In this document: positions 1-8,928 of the stretch, in pieces
How positions within the stretch are numbered: position 1 is the first letter of the stretch
Layout of the letters: each line of letters begins with the position of its first letter
Assembly (NCBI GenBank): GCA_964400105.1
Contig: CAYNTG010000022.1
Coordinates: 1 to 30,738 of the forward strand
Direction of reading: 5' to 3'
From: CAYNTG01 sp964400105
GTDB lineage: Bacteria > UBP14 > UBA6098
DNA: 30,738 nt
Translations under genes and position numbers: made by a program
The notes under the pieces: model-generated
The model's input: the letters and a program-made list of their open reading frames with translations, nothing else
What the model was told of the DNA's origin: nothing
The model's database searches: none

Positions 1-81
1 AAATTCCTATTGAACGGAGTTTCCGCATGGATATACTTACCGCCTAAAATAAGGATGTATTTGAAATTCGATTTTCCATAT

Positions 82-957
82 ATGGGCGAAACCTTCGCCC
101 TTCTATCTGCTATATTCTGGGCTATAGCGGTTATTTTATTCAAAAAAAGCGGCGAAAAAGTCCGCCCTTCGGCATTGAATTTATTCAAAAATATATTTGC
201 TTCTATTCTACTTGTTATAACCTCGCTTGTCCTTGGAAAGAATATCTGGCTTCAGGTTCCATTGAACGATTATTTGTTGCTTTTAGTGAGCGGAATTATA
301 GGAATCGGAATTGCGGATACGCTATTCCTCAAGAGCCTGAACCTTTTAGGTGCAAGCCGAAATGCGATTGTAAGTTGCAGTTACAGCCCGATAATGATTT
401 TACTTTCCTTCCTTTTCCTTGGCGAAAGGTTCACCTGGATTCAAACCTCCGGCGCTGTGCTAATTATCTCGGCGGTCATCTTTACCGCGCAGGCCAAACA
501 CCATAAGGACTTATCGAGAAGAAATCTATTTATCGGGATAGGATTAATCCTTTTAAGCAATTTCCTGATTGTGATAAGCGTAATAATGATTAAGCCCCTT
601 CTCGACGGATCGCCGCTCATATGGGCTACGCTTGTTCGCCTTGTCGGCGCAACATTTACAATAATAGTGTATATTCTTTTACACAAGGACCGCAAGGAGC
701 TGCTGGTATCTATAACACGCATCCATAACCTCGGTTACATGCTTTCGGGATCGTTCTTCGGCACATATCTGGCATTGATGACATGGCTTGCGGGGATGAA
801 ATACACGCAGACATCAAACGCCGCAGTGCTCAATCAGACGAATCAAATTTTCATTTTTCTCTTTGCAGCGATATTCCTTAAAGAAAAAATCACATCGTTT
901 AAGGTTGTGTCGATAATGATAGCTATAATCGGCGCGATTCTCGTTACCCTCGGATAA
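82..957 (+). CDS. EamA/DMT-superfamily membrane transporter
   Basis: A polytopic membrane protein of about 291 residues with some ten hydrophobic segments, arranged as two EamA repeats (about residues 4-135 and 150-290). The start reads MGETFALLSAIFWAIAV, and FKKSGEK follows the first helix, as in many EamA proteins annotated as drug/metabolite exporters. The substrate cannot be inferred. The frame stays open upstream to a TTG at 10, with an ATG at 55. I prefer the ATG at 82 because it gives the usual family N-terminus, but no good ribosome site marks any of the three. It is convergent with ftsZ, and its stop codon abuts the dcw terminator. The upstream region lies outside the window, so operon membership is unknown. 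Confidence 0.85.
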   Translation: MGETFALLSAIFWAIAVILFKKSGEKVRPSALNLFKNIFASILLVITSLVLGKNIWLQVPLNDYLLLLVSGIIGIGIADTLFLKSLNLLGASRNAIVSCSYSPIMILLSFLFLGERFTWIQTSGAVLIISAVIFTAQAKHHKDLSRRNLFIGIGLILLSNFLIVISVIMIKPLLDGSPLIWATLVRLVGATFTIIVYILLHKDRKELLVSITRIHNLGYMLSGSFFGTYLALMTWLAGMKYTQTSNAAVLNQTNQIFIFLFAAIFLKEKITSFKVVSIMIAIIGAILVTLG

Positions 958-989
958 AAAATGCGGCCCCTCTTGGGGAGAGAGGCCGC
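956..989 (-). terminator. Intrinsic terminator of the dcw operon
   Basis: On the minus strand a G+C-rich hairpin (arms 980-989 and 963-972, one mismatch, seven-base loop) is followed after one base by six T residues (956-961). It lies about 95 bases downstream of the ftsZ stop, so it should end the dcw transcript. The T-run complement overlaps the stop codon of the convergent EamA gene. Confidence 0.8.
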
Positions 990-1033
990 TGGGGGGTCGC
1001 GTTGGTGAGATAGATAAGGAGGGTTTGCAACCA

Positions 1034-1079
1034 AACCGGCATTTACCGGTTCAGACTTTTTATAAGGAATAATCCTTAT
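1034..1079 (+). terminator. Possible weak terminator and stem-loop after the EamA gene
   Basis: On the plus strand a six-base-pair hairpin (AACCGG at 1034-1039, CCGGTT at 1046-1051) is followed by CAGACTTTTT. The T-run begins a few bases too late for a textbook terminator. A second perfect seven-base-pair stem (1062-1068 with 1073-1079) lies directly beyond the ftsZ stop and could form in either transcript, but no T-run follows it on the minus strand. Confidence 0.35.
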
Positions 1080-1081
1080 TA

Positions 1082-2347
1082 TTATTTCTTGCGCATAAAC
1101 GCCGGAATCTCGTAATCGTCCGGCGCAAATGAGCTTATTCTCGCCTTCTCATCGATAACAACCGGAACAACGTCCGGCTCCATCCCTTTATCTAAATCGA
1201 AACTTTTGCTCTTGAAATTATCCTTCATTTCGAGATCGTTAAACTTCGATGGGTTATATGTTGGAGCTACGTTCGGTTTCGCCGTATCCTTGTCGCTAGA
1301 GGGCATACTTGTCGAAAATATGTCTCCGGCCGGTTTGCTCGATTTCGACGAATCGAAGATTCTGTTGCGTCGTTTCGAGCGACTAAATCCAGCCGCGATA
1401 ACGGTTACGCGCATCTCGTTTGTAAGCTCCGGATCGACGACTGCGCCAAATATGACGTTCGCTTCGGAACCTGCCGCCTCGGAAATCAGCGTCGATGCCT
1501 CGTTCACCTCGAAAAGCGAAAGGTCTTCACTCCCGGAAATATTGATGAGAACTCCCTTTGCGCCCTCGATGGACATATCCTCCAATAGGCTGCTGGAAAT
1601 AGCGCCCTTGGCGGCCTCGATCGATCGGTTCTCGCCGGTGGAAACACCGGTGCCCATCAAGGCGTCGCCGCCCATGCCCGCAAGCACCGTTCTGACATCG
1701 GCGAAATCGAGATTGACCATACCCGGAATCGTGATAAGATCGCTTATCCCTCGGGTAGCATGGTGAAGGATTTCGTCGGCGAACGCGAAAGCCTCGACCA
1801 GCGGCGTATTCTTATCGACGACGCTCAGTAGCCTCTGGTTCGGGATCACGATAAGTGTATCGACACTGTCCTTGAGCAATTCGATCCCGGATTCCGCATT
1901 CTCCAAACGACGGCGTCCCTCGAAATTGAAGGGTTTCGTCAATACCGCGACGGTCAACGCACCGATCTCCTTCGAGCATATCTCAGAGACCACGCCTGCC
2001 GCCCCCGTTCCCGTGCCGCCACCCATTCCCGCAGTGATAAACACCATATCCGCACCGGAGAGAACATCGAGGAGCTGGTCTCGATCTTCCTCTGCGGCTT
2101 TACGTCCAACCTCTGGATTGCCACCGGCCCCAAGCCCCTTCGTTATTCGCGTTCCAATCGCGATCTTCTGGGAAGCGTTGCTTCGGGTCAGCGCCTGTTG
2201 ATCCGTGTTAATGTTGATAAATTCCACTCCCCTAAGTCCCGCAGCGATCATCCTCTCGACCGCATTTCCGCCCGCTCCTCCGATACCGACGACCTTTATT
2301 ACGGCCGGTCCGGCAATCTCCACGTTTTTCTCGATTTCGAATACCAC
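1082..2347 (-). CDS. ftsZ: Cell division protein FtsZ
   Basis: The tubulin-like GTPase that polymerises into the cytokinetic ring. The 421-residue protein has the nucleotide-binding GAGGNAV (residues 24-30), the tubulin signature GGGTGTG (109-115) and the T7 loop NLDFAD (212-217), whose Asp completes the neighbouring subunit's GTPase site. A polar linker follows, then a C-terminal conserved peptide, YEIPAFMRKK, which is the docking site for FtsA and similar partners. Length is slightly above the 380-400 typical of the family because of the linker. The start is GTG, chosen because a perfect AGGAGGT (2353-2359) sits five bases upstream. It is the last dcw gene, 50 bases after ftsA, and is followed by an intrinsic terminator. 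Confidence 0.98.
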   Translation of the reverse strand: MVFEIEKNVEIAGPAVIKVVGIGGAGGNAVERMIAAGLRGVEFININTDQQALTRSNASQKIAIGTRITKGLGAGGNPEVGRKAAEEDRDQLLDVLSGADMVFITAGMGGGTGTGAAGVVSEICSKEIGALTVAVLTKPFNFEGRRRLENAESGIELLKDSVDTLIVIPNQRLLSVVDKNTPLVEAFAFADEILHHATRGISDLITIPGMVNLDFADVRTVLAGMGGDALMGTGVSTGENRSIEAAKGAISSSLLEDMSIEGAKGVLINISGSEDLSLFEVNEASTLISEAAGSEANVIFGAVVDPELTNEMRVTVIAAGFSRSKRRNRIFDSSKSSKPAGDIFSTSMPSSDKDTAKPNVAPTYNPSKFNDLEMKDNFKSKSFDLDKGMEPDVVPVVIDEKARISSFAPDDYEIPAFMRKK

Positions 2348-2397
2348 CTTGCACCTCCTGTTGGTGATGGTTAATTAAAATTTGCTATCTTCAAAAA

Positions 2398-3612
2398 TCA
2401 TATTCTCTTCACGAACCACCGACGGATTTTCGACCAAACCCCACCCTTATCCTCGTATAGATCGAGTCGATGCTTCCTCTCGGACGCCATCAGCACAGCG
2501 CCTATCGCGCCCGAAAAATACGGGCTTCGCGCGAGATCCGGGACATCGCCCTGAAGGTTGGGAGCGCCCGATCTCACGGGCATCTCGAAAACTCGTTCCG
2601 CGAGCTTCACAATATCCTTCATCGACGATGTGCCGCCGGTCAACACGATCCCGGCCGAAAGCCTATTCAAATATCCCGCATCGAATATCGCGTCTTTACA
2701 TAATTGCAATATCTCCTCGATACGCGGTTCGATAATATGCGACAGGAACCTGCACGCGACCGACCTTGCCTCTCTTCCACCGATCCCTGGAATGCTGACC
2801 ACATCGCCGGGATCGACATTATCCTCTATCGCCGAACCGAAATCGAGCTTCAACTGCTCGGCCGTCTCGAATGGCAATGACAGACCTACTGTCATATCCT
2901 TCGTAATCGACTCCCCGGCATAACCGAAGCTGTATCCCCAAACCAGTGTTCCCCTCAGAAAAACACCGACCTCGGTGGTTCCTGCGCCGATATCTATGAT
3001 GACCACACCGATCTCCGCCTCGTCCGGTGTGAGTGTCGCCAGGCCCTCGCCGTGGATAATCGCCGCCTGTCCGTTCGGAATGATACCGGAACGCTCTGCC
3101 GTCCGTTCGAGGTTATCGAGCGTGCTCTTTGGAGCCATCAAAAGACCGACATCCGCCTCCATGCGCACACCGTTCATCCCGATAGGATCGGTGATCCCGC
3201 CCTGTCCATCGACAAGAAATTCCCTGACCACCGAATCGACGATAACGGCTTCCGGCGGGATGACCACCGCTCGTGCGGCACGTAAAACATCCGATACATC
3301 GGTCGCAGTAATAGCCTCGCGGTCCTTGTGGATCGCGGTTATCCCCCTGCTGGAAAACGTCCTTAGTCGGTCGCCGCCAACCGCGATAAACGCCTCTTTG
3401 ACCTCGACGTCGGCCATCTTCTCGGCATCCGATAGGGCTTTTACCACCGCCTTATGCGCCTTGTCAATATTCACGATATTGCCGCGAACACCCCCCTCGG
3501 AACGGCACTCGCCGATCCCGATAAGGTTGATCTCGCCGCCTATCCGTTCCTCGGCGATAGCGACGCGGGTGGAGTGACTGCCAATGTCTAACCCGACGTA
3601 TATTTCCTGCAT
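2398..3612 (-). CDS. ftsA: Cell division protein FtsA
   Basis: Actin-like ATPase that tethers FtsZ filaments to the inner membrane. The 404 residues begin with the phosphate-1 motif GLDIGSHSTRVA (7-18). The 1C insertion domain characteristic of FtsA follows, then the phosphate-2 motif DIGAGTTEVGVF (207-218) and a late adenosine motif, VLTGGTSSM. The last residues, VWSKIRRWFVKRI, form the amphipathic membrane-targeting helix, so the protein is complete. Its ATG lies 25 bases inside the 3' end of ftsQ, with a GGGTGA ribosome site upstream. The position directly before ftsZ is the usual one. Confidence 0.97.
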   Translation of the reverse strand: MQEIYVGLDIGSHSTRVAIAEERIGGEINLIGIGECRSEGGVRGNIVNIDKAHKAVVKALSDAEKMADVEVKEAFIAVGGDRLRTFSSRGITAIHKDREAITATDVSDVLRAARAVVIPPEAVIVDSVVREFLVDGQGGITDPIGMNGVRMEADVGLLMAPKSTLDNLERTAERSGIIPNGQAAIIHGEGLATLTPDEAEIGVVIIDIGAGTTEVGVFLRGTLVWGYSFGYAGESITKDMTVGLSLPFETAEQLKLDFGSAIEDNVDPGDVVSIPGIGGREARSVACRFLSHIIEPRIEEILQLCKDAIFDAGYLNRLSAGIVLTGGTSSMKDIVKLAERVFEMPVRSGAPNLQGDVPDLARSPYFSGAIGAVLMASERKHRLDLYEDKGGVWSKIRRWFVKRI

Positions 3613-4361
3613 AATTCACCCAAAGCTTTCTCCCCGGATTCCCGGATCCGCTGCACTATTGCCTGATCCGAATACCGGAGGTCAATCGACGAAACGTCCG
3701 CCCTGTCCATTCCGAGGTGGTCGAGCACCGAAGCGAGCCGCATAAGCCGCTGCTTTGGATCATTATTGCCAAACTCGACCTTAAGGCCATCCCCGGTGAG
3801 GATAGCGATTATTTCGTCGTCTTCTTTGATATGTATTTCGCTAATACGATCCAGGAATCGAGGAGATACATCCCGAATCGTTTTGTAAAATTCAATGCCA
3901 TCTTCGATCGATCCGCTGTCGATTCTTTTATACGGCGCTATCGCATCGTCGAGACCCGCGCAGCTCAACACGATAAGATTGGGGATTTCGTATGACTCAT
4001 AGAATGGAAGAACCATTCCCGATTCGGTCAGCCCCCATATCCTATCGGCGGAAAGCAGCAGCGACGGATATTCCTCGCCGATCGACACCTCGACAAGCCC
4101 CTTCGGTTTGCGCCGTATATCGGCCCATGCGATCCTCGGATCGGATTTTAAAAGCTCCTTTGTCACCCTCATCGGGATAAATAGCATATGATCCCCGGTC
4201 GAGAACGGCATAATCTCCGCGATCTCCTCACGGCTGACCCGATCGTTCCCGGAAATGAATACACTCGACACCCTCATGCCCGGCGACAGCACAACCCAGA
4301 CGACCGCTCCGACAAACAGCAGAGCCGTGACGATAAAATATTTTCCGATTCGTTTTTTCAT
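3588..4361 (-). CDS. ftsQ: Cell division protein FtsQ (POTRA domain)
   Basis: Bitopic divisome protein linking cytoplasmic and periplasmic division proteins. It has a short basic cytoplasmic tail (MKKRIGKY), one transmembrane helix at about residues 8-26, a POTRA domain beginning around residue 31 (VSSVFISGNDRVSREEIAEI), and a beta domain to the end. The 257 residues are normal for the family. Sequence conservation is low, so the assignment rests on topology, POTRA pattern and position between murB and ftsA. It overlaps murB by four bases (ATGA) and ftsA by 25, consistent with coupled translation. Confidence 0.93.
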   Translation of the reverse strand: MKKRIGKYFIVTALLFVGAVVWVVLSPGMRVSSVFISGNDRVSREEIAEIMPFSTGDHMLFIPMRVTKELLKSDPRIAWADIRRKPKGLVEVSIGEEYPSLLLSADRIWGLTESGMVLPFYESYEIPNLIVLSCAGLDDAIAPYKRIDSGSIEDGIEFYKTIRDVSPRFLDRISEIHIKEDDEIIAILTGDGLKVEFGNNDPKQRLMRLASVLDHLGMDRADVSSIDLRYSDQAIVQRIRESGEKALGELCRKYTSG

Positions 4362-5266
4362 CTATCAAAACCCAGTTTGATGATCTCCGGTTCCAACTCG
4401 ATCCCGAATTCGTTAAAAACCTTTTCGGTCGCGATATTAATAAGTGTCAAAACATCCACGGCGGTCGCACCACCGAGATTCACAATAAAATTCGCATGGA
4501 CATCGCTAATCGAAGCACCGCCGACCGATGTCCCCTTCAATCCCGCAGCGTCGATCAATCTTCCCGCATGATCGTGCGGTGGGTTCTTGAAAATGCAACC
4601 CGCCGATTTCCTATCGAGTGGCTGCGTCGTCGCGCGGCGACGGCGATACTCATTTGCCTGCGAAAATAACGCTTCAGGATCGCCTCTTCCGAGCATCACG
4701 ACAGTTGCGGACGATACAACCGTATTACCTCGTAGTTTTGACCACCTATATTCGAACATCTCTCCAAGATCGATCTCGACCGGATACCCATCGATTCCAA
4801 ACGCGAGGACATCATTCACGATTGCGCCGGTGGAATATCCCCACGCCCCGGCATTCATGGCGATCCCGCCGCCGAGGCTTCCGGGGATCCCGGCCAATCC
4901 CTGCGCACCAACATATCCCGCCTTCGCGAGTGCATCGACGACCTCGTCGAGTGTTATCGCCGCGCCAATATCGAATCTTCCATCCCCTATCCGCTCGAAT
5001 CGCCTATCCTGAACCCGAATAAGCGCGCCGCGAAAACCGGCGTCGGCGGCCAGAATGTTCGTCCCCCGCCCTATCGCAAAAACCGGCATCCCATCGTCGG
5101 CGAGGATTCTAAGCGCCTTTGCCATTCGCTCAGGATTATCCGGCAGAACCAGAAGATCCGCCGGGCCGCCAATACCATAACTCGTTAGCTCAGAAAGCAA
5201 TACATCGGCTCGAAAGGCGATGTCGCTTTCCTTTAATCTCTGCGATATGTTATCGCGCAAACTCAT
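4358..5266 (-). CDS. murB: UDP-N-acetylenolpyruvoylglucosamine reductase MurB
   Basis: FAD enzyme that reduces UDP-GlcNAc-enolpyruvate with NADPH to UDP-MurNAc in the cytoplasm. At 302 residues it fits the shorter type II form. Visible motifs are SYGIGGPAD (29-37), GRGTNIL (67-72), the FAD-binding GIPGSLGGGIAMNAGAWG (126-143), YRWSKL with the substrate-contacting Arg174, KSAGCIFKNP (220-229) and C-terminal LEPE (Glu294). The residue matching the catalytic Ser229 of the Escherichia coli enzyme is Cys224 here. murB takes the place that ddlB holds in enterobacterial dcw clusters, nine bases after murC and overlapping ftsQ by four. Confidence 0.96.
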   Translation of the reverse strand: MSLRDNISQRLKESDIAFRADVLLSELTSYGIGGPADLLVLPDNPERMAKALRILADDGMPVFAIGRGTNILAADAGFRGALIRVQDRRFERIGDGRFDIGAAITLDEVVDALAKAGYVGAQGLAGIPGSLGGGIAMNAGAWGYSTGAIVNDVLAFGIDGYPVEIDLGEMFEYRWSKLRGNTVVSSATVVMLGRGDPEALFSQANEYRRRRATTQPLDRKSAGCIFKNPPHDHAGRLIDAAGLKGTSVGGASISDVHANFIVNLGGATAVDVLTLINIATEKVFNEFGIELEPEIIKLGFDR

Positions 5267-5275
5267 TACTCTCCT

Positions 5276-6679
5276 TTAAAGTCCATTTTCGAGCAATAAA
5301 TCGTAAAATTCCCGTCCATATTTATTGATATCGCCGGCACCGAACGTAATAACCATGTCGCCGGGCTTCACGATCTTCATAAGCCTCTCCGGAAGCTCCT
5401 CCTTTTCGGGAACGTAATAGACCTCGCGATGACCATAATCTTTTGCAGCGCGGGATATTAGCTCCGCCGTAATTCCCGGAATCGGGTCCTCGCGCGAGGG
5501 ATATATTCCTGTTACGACGAGGACGTCCGAATGCAGGAACGCCTGCCCAAAATCGCTCGCAAAATCGCGCGTTCTCGTGAATAGATGCGGTTGGAATACC
5601 GCGATTACCCGGCGGTCGTAGCCAAGTTTGGCTCCCTGCAAATTGACCCAAATCTCCGTCGGATGATGCGCGAAATCATCGATTATCAGGACCCCGTGCG
5701 CCTCGCCGATCTTCTCGAATCTGCGATGAACGCCACGAAAATTCTCTATCCCGCGCTCGATACTCTCGAAATCCATACCCATCTCCAGCCCAACCGCAAT
5801 GGAGGCGAGCGTATTCCTCACGTTATGTAACCCGAGAAGCCCCACGTGCACCTCGCCGATGCTCTTATCCCGCGCGACCACCTCGAAATGTGCATTACTC
5901 CCGTCGAACCGGATGCGCGTCGCCCGAAGATCGCTTTGCGTCGAAAGCCCATAAGTGATCACGCGACGCTTGATATCGGGCATAATACCCTGCAGCGACA
6001 TCTCGTCGAGGCAGAGGAAAACGACACCATAAAAAGGCACCTTGTTGGCGAACTCGACGAAAGCACCGCGAAGGTCGTCCATATCGGTGTAGCATTCCAT
6101 GTGCTCGGCCTCGAGGGTCGTGATCACGGCGAGCGTCGGCATGAGTTTCAGGAAGCTGCGGTCGAATTCGTCCGCCTCGGCAACCAGATACTCCGATGCG
6201 CCGATCCGAACGCTGGTGCCGAGGTTCGTTACCCTTCCGCCGACTATGATCGTCGGATCGAAATTCCCGGCGGACATAATCTCGCCGATAATGCTTGTGG
6301 TCGTGGATTTGCCGTGGGTTCCGGCGACCGCGATACCGAACTTCATCCGCATAAGTTCGGCGAGCATCTCCGCCCGTGGTATGACGGTAATTCCCCGATC
6401 GTGGGCCGCTATAATCTCGACATTATCGGGTTTCACGGCGCTCGACACCACCACCACATCGGCCTCGCCTATGTTCTCCGCTGCATGACCGATATGCACC
6501 ACGGCGCCTATATCGATAAGATGCCGGGTTATATCGGTCCCGACGACATCCGATCCCGAAACGGCATACCCCTGATTGAGCAGAACCTCGGCGATCCCGG
6601 ACATGCCGCTTCCGCCGATTCCAACGAAATGAAGCTGTTTTATTTTATGAAACAAGCACATTGCATCTCTTTTATTCAT
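5276..6679 (-). CDS. murC: UDP-N-acetylmuramate--L-alanine ligase MurC
   Basis: ATP-dependent ligase adding L-alanine to UDP-MurNAc, the first amino acid of the stem peptide. The 467 residues show the N-terminal Rossmann loop FVGIGGSGMSGIAEVL (18-33), the ATP-binding AGTHGKSTTT (119-128) and the family DFAHHPTEI motif. The ATG overlaps the murG stop as ATGA. An in-frame ATG at residue 7 is an alternative, but the coupled upstream one fits the cluster pattern. It lies between murG and murB, a common dcw order outside the enterobacteria. Confidence 0.97.
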   Translation of the reverse strand: MNKRDAMCLFHKIKQLHFVGIGGSGMSGIAEVLLNQGYAVSGSDVVGTDITRHLIDIGAVVHIGHAAENIGEADVVVVSSAVKPDNVEIIAAHDRGITVIPRAEMLAELMRMKFGIAVAGTHGKSTTTSIIGEIMSAGNFDPTIIVGGRVTNLGTSVRIGASEYLVAEADEFDRSFLKLMPTLAVITTLEAEHMECYTDMDDLRGAFVEFANKVPFYGVVFLCLDEMSLQGIMPDIKRRVITYGLSTQSDLRATRIRFDGSNAHFEVVARDKSIGEVHVGLLGLHNVRNTLASIAVGLEMGMDFESIERGIENFRGVHRRFEKIGEAHGVLIIDDFAHHPTEIWVNLQGAKLGYDRRVIAVFQPHLFTRTRDFASDFGQAFLHSDVLVVTGIYPSREDPIPGITAELISRAAKDYGHREVYYVPEKEELPERLMKIVKPGDMVITFGAGDINKYGREFYDLLLENGL

Positions 6680-7782
6680 TTTTTACCTCTCTCGTGAACA
6701 AGTTGCTCCACGATATCCGCTATTGTTCTCAAAGCATCGGGGTTTCCGAGCGATTTCATCTTCACGGCCATCTCCTTTTTAACATTATCATCGCCGACGA
6801 TCATATCGATCGACGAGGATAGGCTTTTCCCGTCCAGCTCACTATCCGCTATAACTACCGCAGCACCGGCTTCCTCGAATACACTCGCATTCTTCATCTG
6901 ATGATCTGCTGTTGCGAATGGATACGGCACGAGAATTCCCGGTAACCCAAAGACCGCGATCTCGCTCAATGTTAGCGCTCCACACCGCCCGATCACCATA
7001 TCCGCAGCGGAATACGCCTCCGACATCGGCGAGATGAACGGCACGATACTTACATTTTCGGGCACCTCTTCGATCCCGGCGAGGACGGCGAAGTGCTTGT
7101 CCTTGCCGGTCTGCCAGAGCAACGAATAGCCGTCGGGAAGCTCGCGGGCATTGACGATCTCCGTCAATGCGAAGTTGATCCTCGCCGATCCCTGCGATCC
7201 GCCGGTCGCGAGCAAAAGTCCGAGTTCCGGGTTCAGGTCGAATCCACGAATTATCTCATCGCGCGACTTATCTTGAATTCCGAACTCCACCGGATTGCCG
7301 GTCTCGTGAACTCTCGAACAACGACACAGATGCTCCTTTGCACCAGGAAGGCCGGTGCACATGACGCTTGCGAAAAGGCTCCCGATGCGCGTGGTAAGGC
7401 CGGGATAGCTGTTCTGTTCGCATAGCAAAAGCGGACGACGCGTTATCTTCGAGGCGATTATCGCCGGCCCGGAGGCATATCCCCCCGTTGCGATGACAAC
7501 ATCTGCGTCGAACTTGCGGATCCTTCTCGATACCGCATTTATCGATTTTAAAAGAGCGAATGGAAACCGAAACCAACTCATCGACGGTTTCCTCGAAAGC
7601 GGAACCACCGGAAGCAAGTCGAGCTCGAATCCCTCTCTCGGAACGAGATCAACCTCGATTCCACGAGATGTTCCAACAAAAACTATTTCAATGTCCGGAT
7701 GGCGAAACCGAAGCTCCCGCGCTATGTTCAGCGCCGGGATCAAGTGTCCCCCGGTGCCGCCACCGGCTATAATTATTCTCAT
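6676..7782 (-). CDS. murG: MurG, lipid II-forming N-acetylglucosaminyltransferase
   Basis: GT-B glycosyltransferase at the inner face of the membrane that adds GlcNAc to lipid I. The N-terminus MRIIIAGGGTGGHLIPAL carries the G-loop (residues 7-13). Further on are LLATGGSQGSARIN and GRCGALTLSEIAVFGLPGILVPYP, the donor-binding region of the family. The frame is open to an ATG at 7809, but ATG 7782 is preferred: it has a GGGGGAT ribosome site and gives the family N-terminus and a normal length of 368 residues. Even so, its first 95 bases overlap the end of ftsW in another frame, which is much more than elsewhere in the cluster. Confidence 0.95.
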   Translation of the reverse strand: MRIIIAGGGTGGHLIPALNIARELRFRHPDIEIVFVGTSRGIEVDLVPREGFELDLLPVVPLSRKPSMSWFRFPFALLKSINAVSRRIRKFDADVVIATGGYASGPAIIASKITRRPLLLCEQNSYPGLTTRIGSLFASVMCTGLPGAKEHLCRCSRVHETGNPVEFGIQDKSRDEIIRGFDLNPELGLLLATGGSQGSARINFALTEIVNARELPDGYSLLWQTGKDKHFAVLAGIEEVPENVSIVPFISPMSEAYSAADMVIGRCGALTLSEIAVFGLPGILVPYPFATADHQMKNASVFEEAGAAVVIADSELDGKSLSSSIDMIVGDDNVKKEMAVKMKSLGNPDALRTIADIVEQLVHERGKK

Positions 7783-8926
7783 CCAATCCCCCGATAGGAT
7801 TTTCGACAACCACGAGATCGCTCTTCAGCGGCCTCGTGGCGTGCGAGGATATGTTAAAAAGTATTCCACACGAAATCATGGCGACCACAAGCGACGAGCC
7901 GCCGTAACTTATAAAGGGCAAAGGTATTCCGGTCGTCGGAAGAAGCCGCAAAACCACGCCGATATTGAGCGCGGCATTGACGAATATCATCGCCGTCAGC
8001 CCTATGGCGAGGTAACACCCATAACCGTCCGGCGACCGCATCGCGATCTTTAGACCGCGCCATGAAAAAAGTAAAAAGAGCGCGAGAACGCCTACCGCTC
8101 CGATAAAACCAAGCTCCTCCCCTATCACGGCAAATATGAAATCGGTATGTATTTCCGGAACGTAAAAGAGCTTTTGAACGCCGTTACCGATGCCCTTTCC
8201 GATCATCCCTCCGGTGCCGAGCGCGATAAGCGATTGATTTATCTGGAATCCCGCATCGAGCAGATCGCCGCCCTGAATGAAGGTCACAATCCTGCGATGA
8301 GCATGGTCGGAGTGCATTATCGCGAACGTTAAAGCCGCTACGGAAGGCAAACCGATATATGCGAGGAATTTTACCGGAACGCCGGCCACGAAGAACATGA
8401 TCGCCGAAACCATGATGATCGCTATCGCCATTCCATAGTTCGGCTGCAATGCCACGATGGTCGCAATTGCCCCTACAACTATCACAGCAACGGCAAATCC
8501 ACCCCAGAATCGATCGAGGATTTTTCCCTTCTTTGCGAGGTATTCTGCGAGATAGATGATCAACGCGATCTTTATAAACTCCGATGGCTGAAAGCTGCCG
8601 CCGCCGATATCCAGCCAGCGGGTCGCGCCCTTGACCGAATCCCCGGCCAGGTTCGGGATTGCCGTCGCTATCAATAATAGCCCGGTCCCGGAAAGCAATA
8701 GCCACGATATTCGCTTGTAATGGCGATAATCGATCTTCGCCGCGATTATCATGAGAACCGAACCGAGCGCCACGCGAAAAAGCTCTTTCTTGAGATAATA
8801 AGCCGATCCACCCATCCAGTCGGTCTTTGCACACATGATGCTCGTAGCGGAATAGACCATTACGATGCCTACCGAAACCAGCAGAATCGTTATGATCACA
8901 AGCGTCTTGTCAACATTTTTTATCAT
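7688..8926 (-). CDS. ftsW: FtsW, SEDS-family septal peptidoglycan polymerase
   Basis: Polytopic SEDS glycosyltransferase that polymerises lipid II at the septum with FtsI. It has about ten membrane helices, the GATRWLDIGGGSFQPSEF region (100-117) and the late loop PLPFISYGGSSL (335-346). The family core ends around HATRP (residue 365). The remaining 47 residues are an unusual tail, of which roughly the last 32 are the out-of-frame reading of the murG start region. murD stops two bases upstream. No strong ribosome site is visible, so coupling to murD is likely. FtsW is favoured over RodA by position. Confidence 0.94.
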   Translation of the reverse strand: MIKNVDKTLVIITILLVSVGIVMVYSATSIMCAKTDWMGGSAYYLKKELFRVALGSVLMIIAAKIDYRHYKRISWLLLSGTGLLLIATAIPNLAGDSVKGATRWLDIGGGSFQPSEFIKIALIIYLAEYLAKKGKILDRFWGGFAVAVIVVGAIATIVALQPNYGMAIAIIMVSAIMFFVAGVPVKFLAYIGLPSVAALTFAIMHSDHAHRRIVTFIQGGDLLDAGFQINQSLIALGTGGMIGKGIGNGVQKLFYVPEIHTDFIFAVIGEELGFIGAVGVLALFLLFSWRGLKIAMRSPDGYGCYLAIGLTAMIFVNAALNIGVVLRLLPTTGIPLPFISYGGSSLVVAMISCGILFNISSHATRPLKSDLVVVENPIGGLDENNYSRWRHRGTLDPGAEHSAGASVSPSGH

Positions 8927-8928
8927 AT

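Noticed and set aside
2348..2397. Gap between ftsA and ftsZ as a site for an ftsZ promoter or terminator
   Set aside because: No hairpin and no acceptable -35/-10 pair; it mainly holds the ftsZ ribosome site.
4358..6679. Missing ddl between murC and ftsQ as a possible deletion
   Set aside because: murC-murB-ftsQ order is common outside the enterobacteria, and the junctions are tight, so nothing appears to have been lost here.
5846..6697. Long plus-strand open frame (283 codons) opposite murC
   Set aside because: murC on the minus strand has all family motifs; the plus frame has low-complexity His/Arg-rich composition and is a shadow of codon bias.
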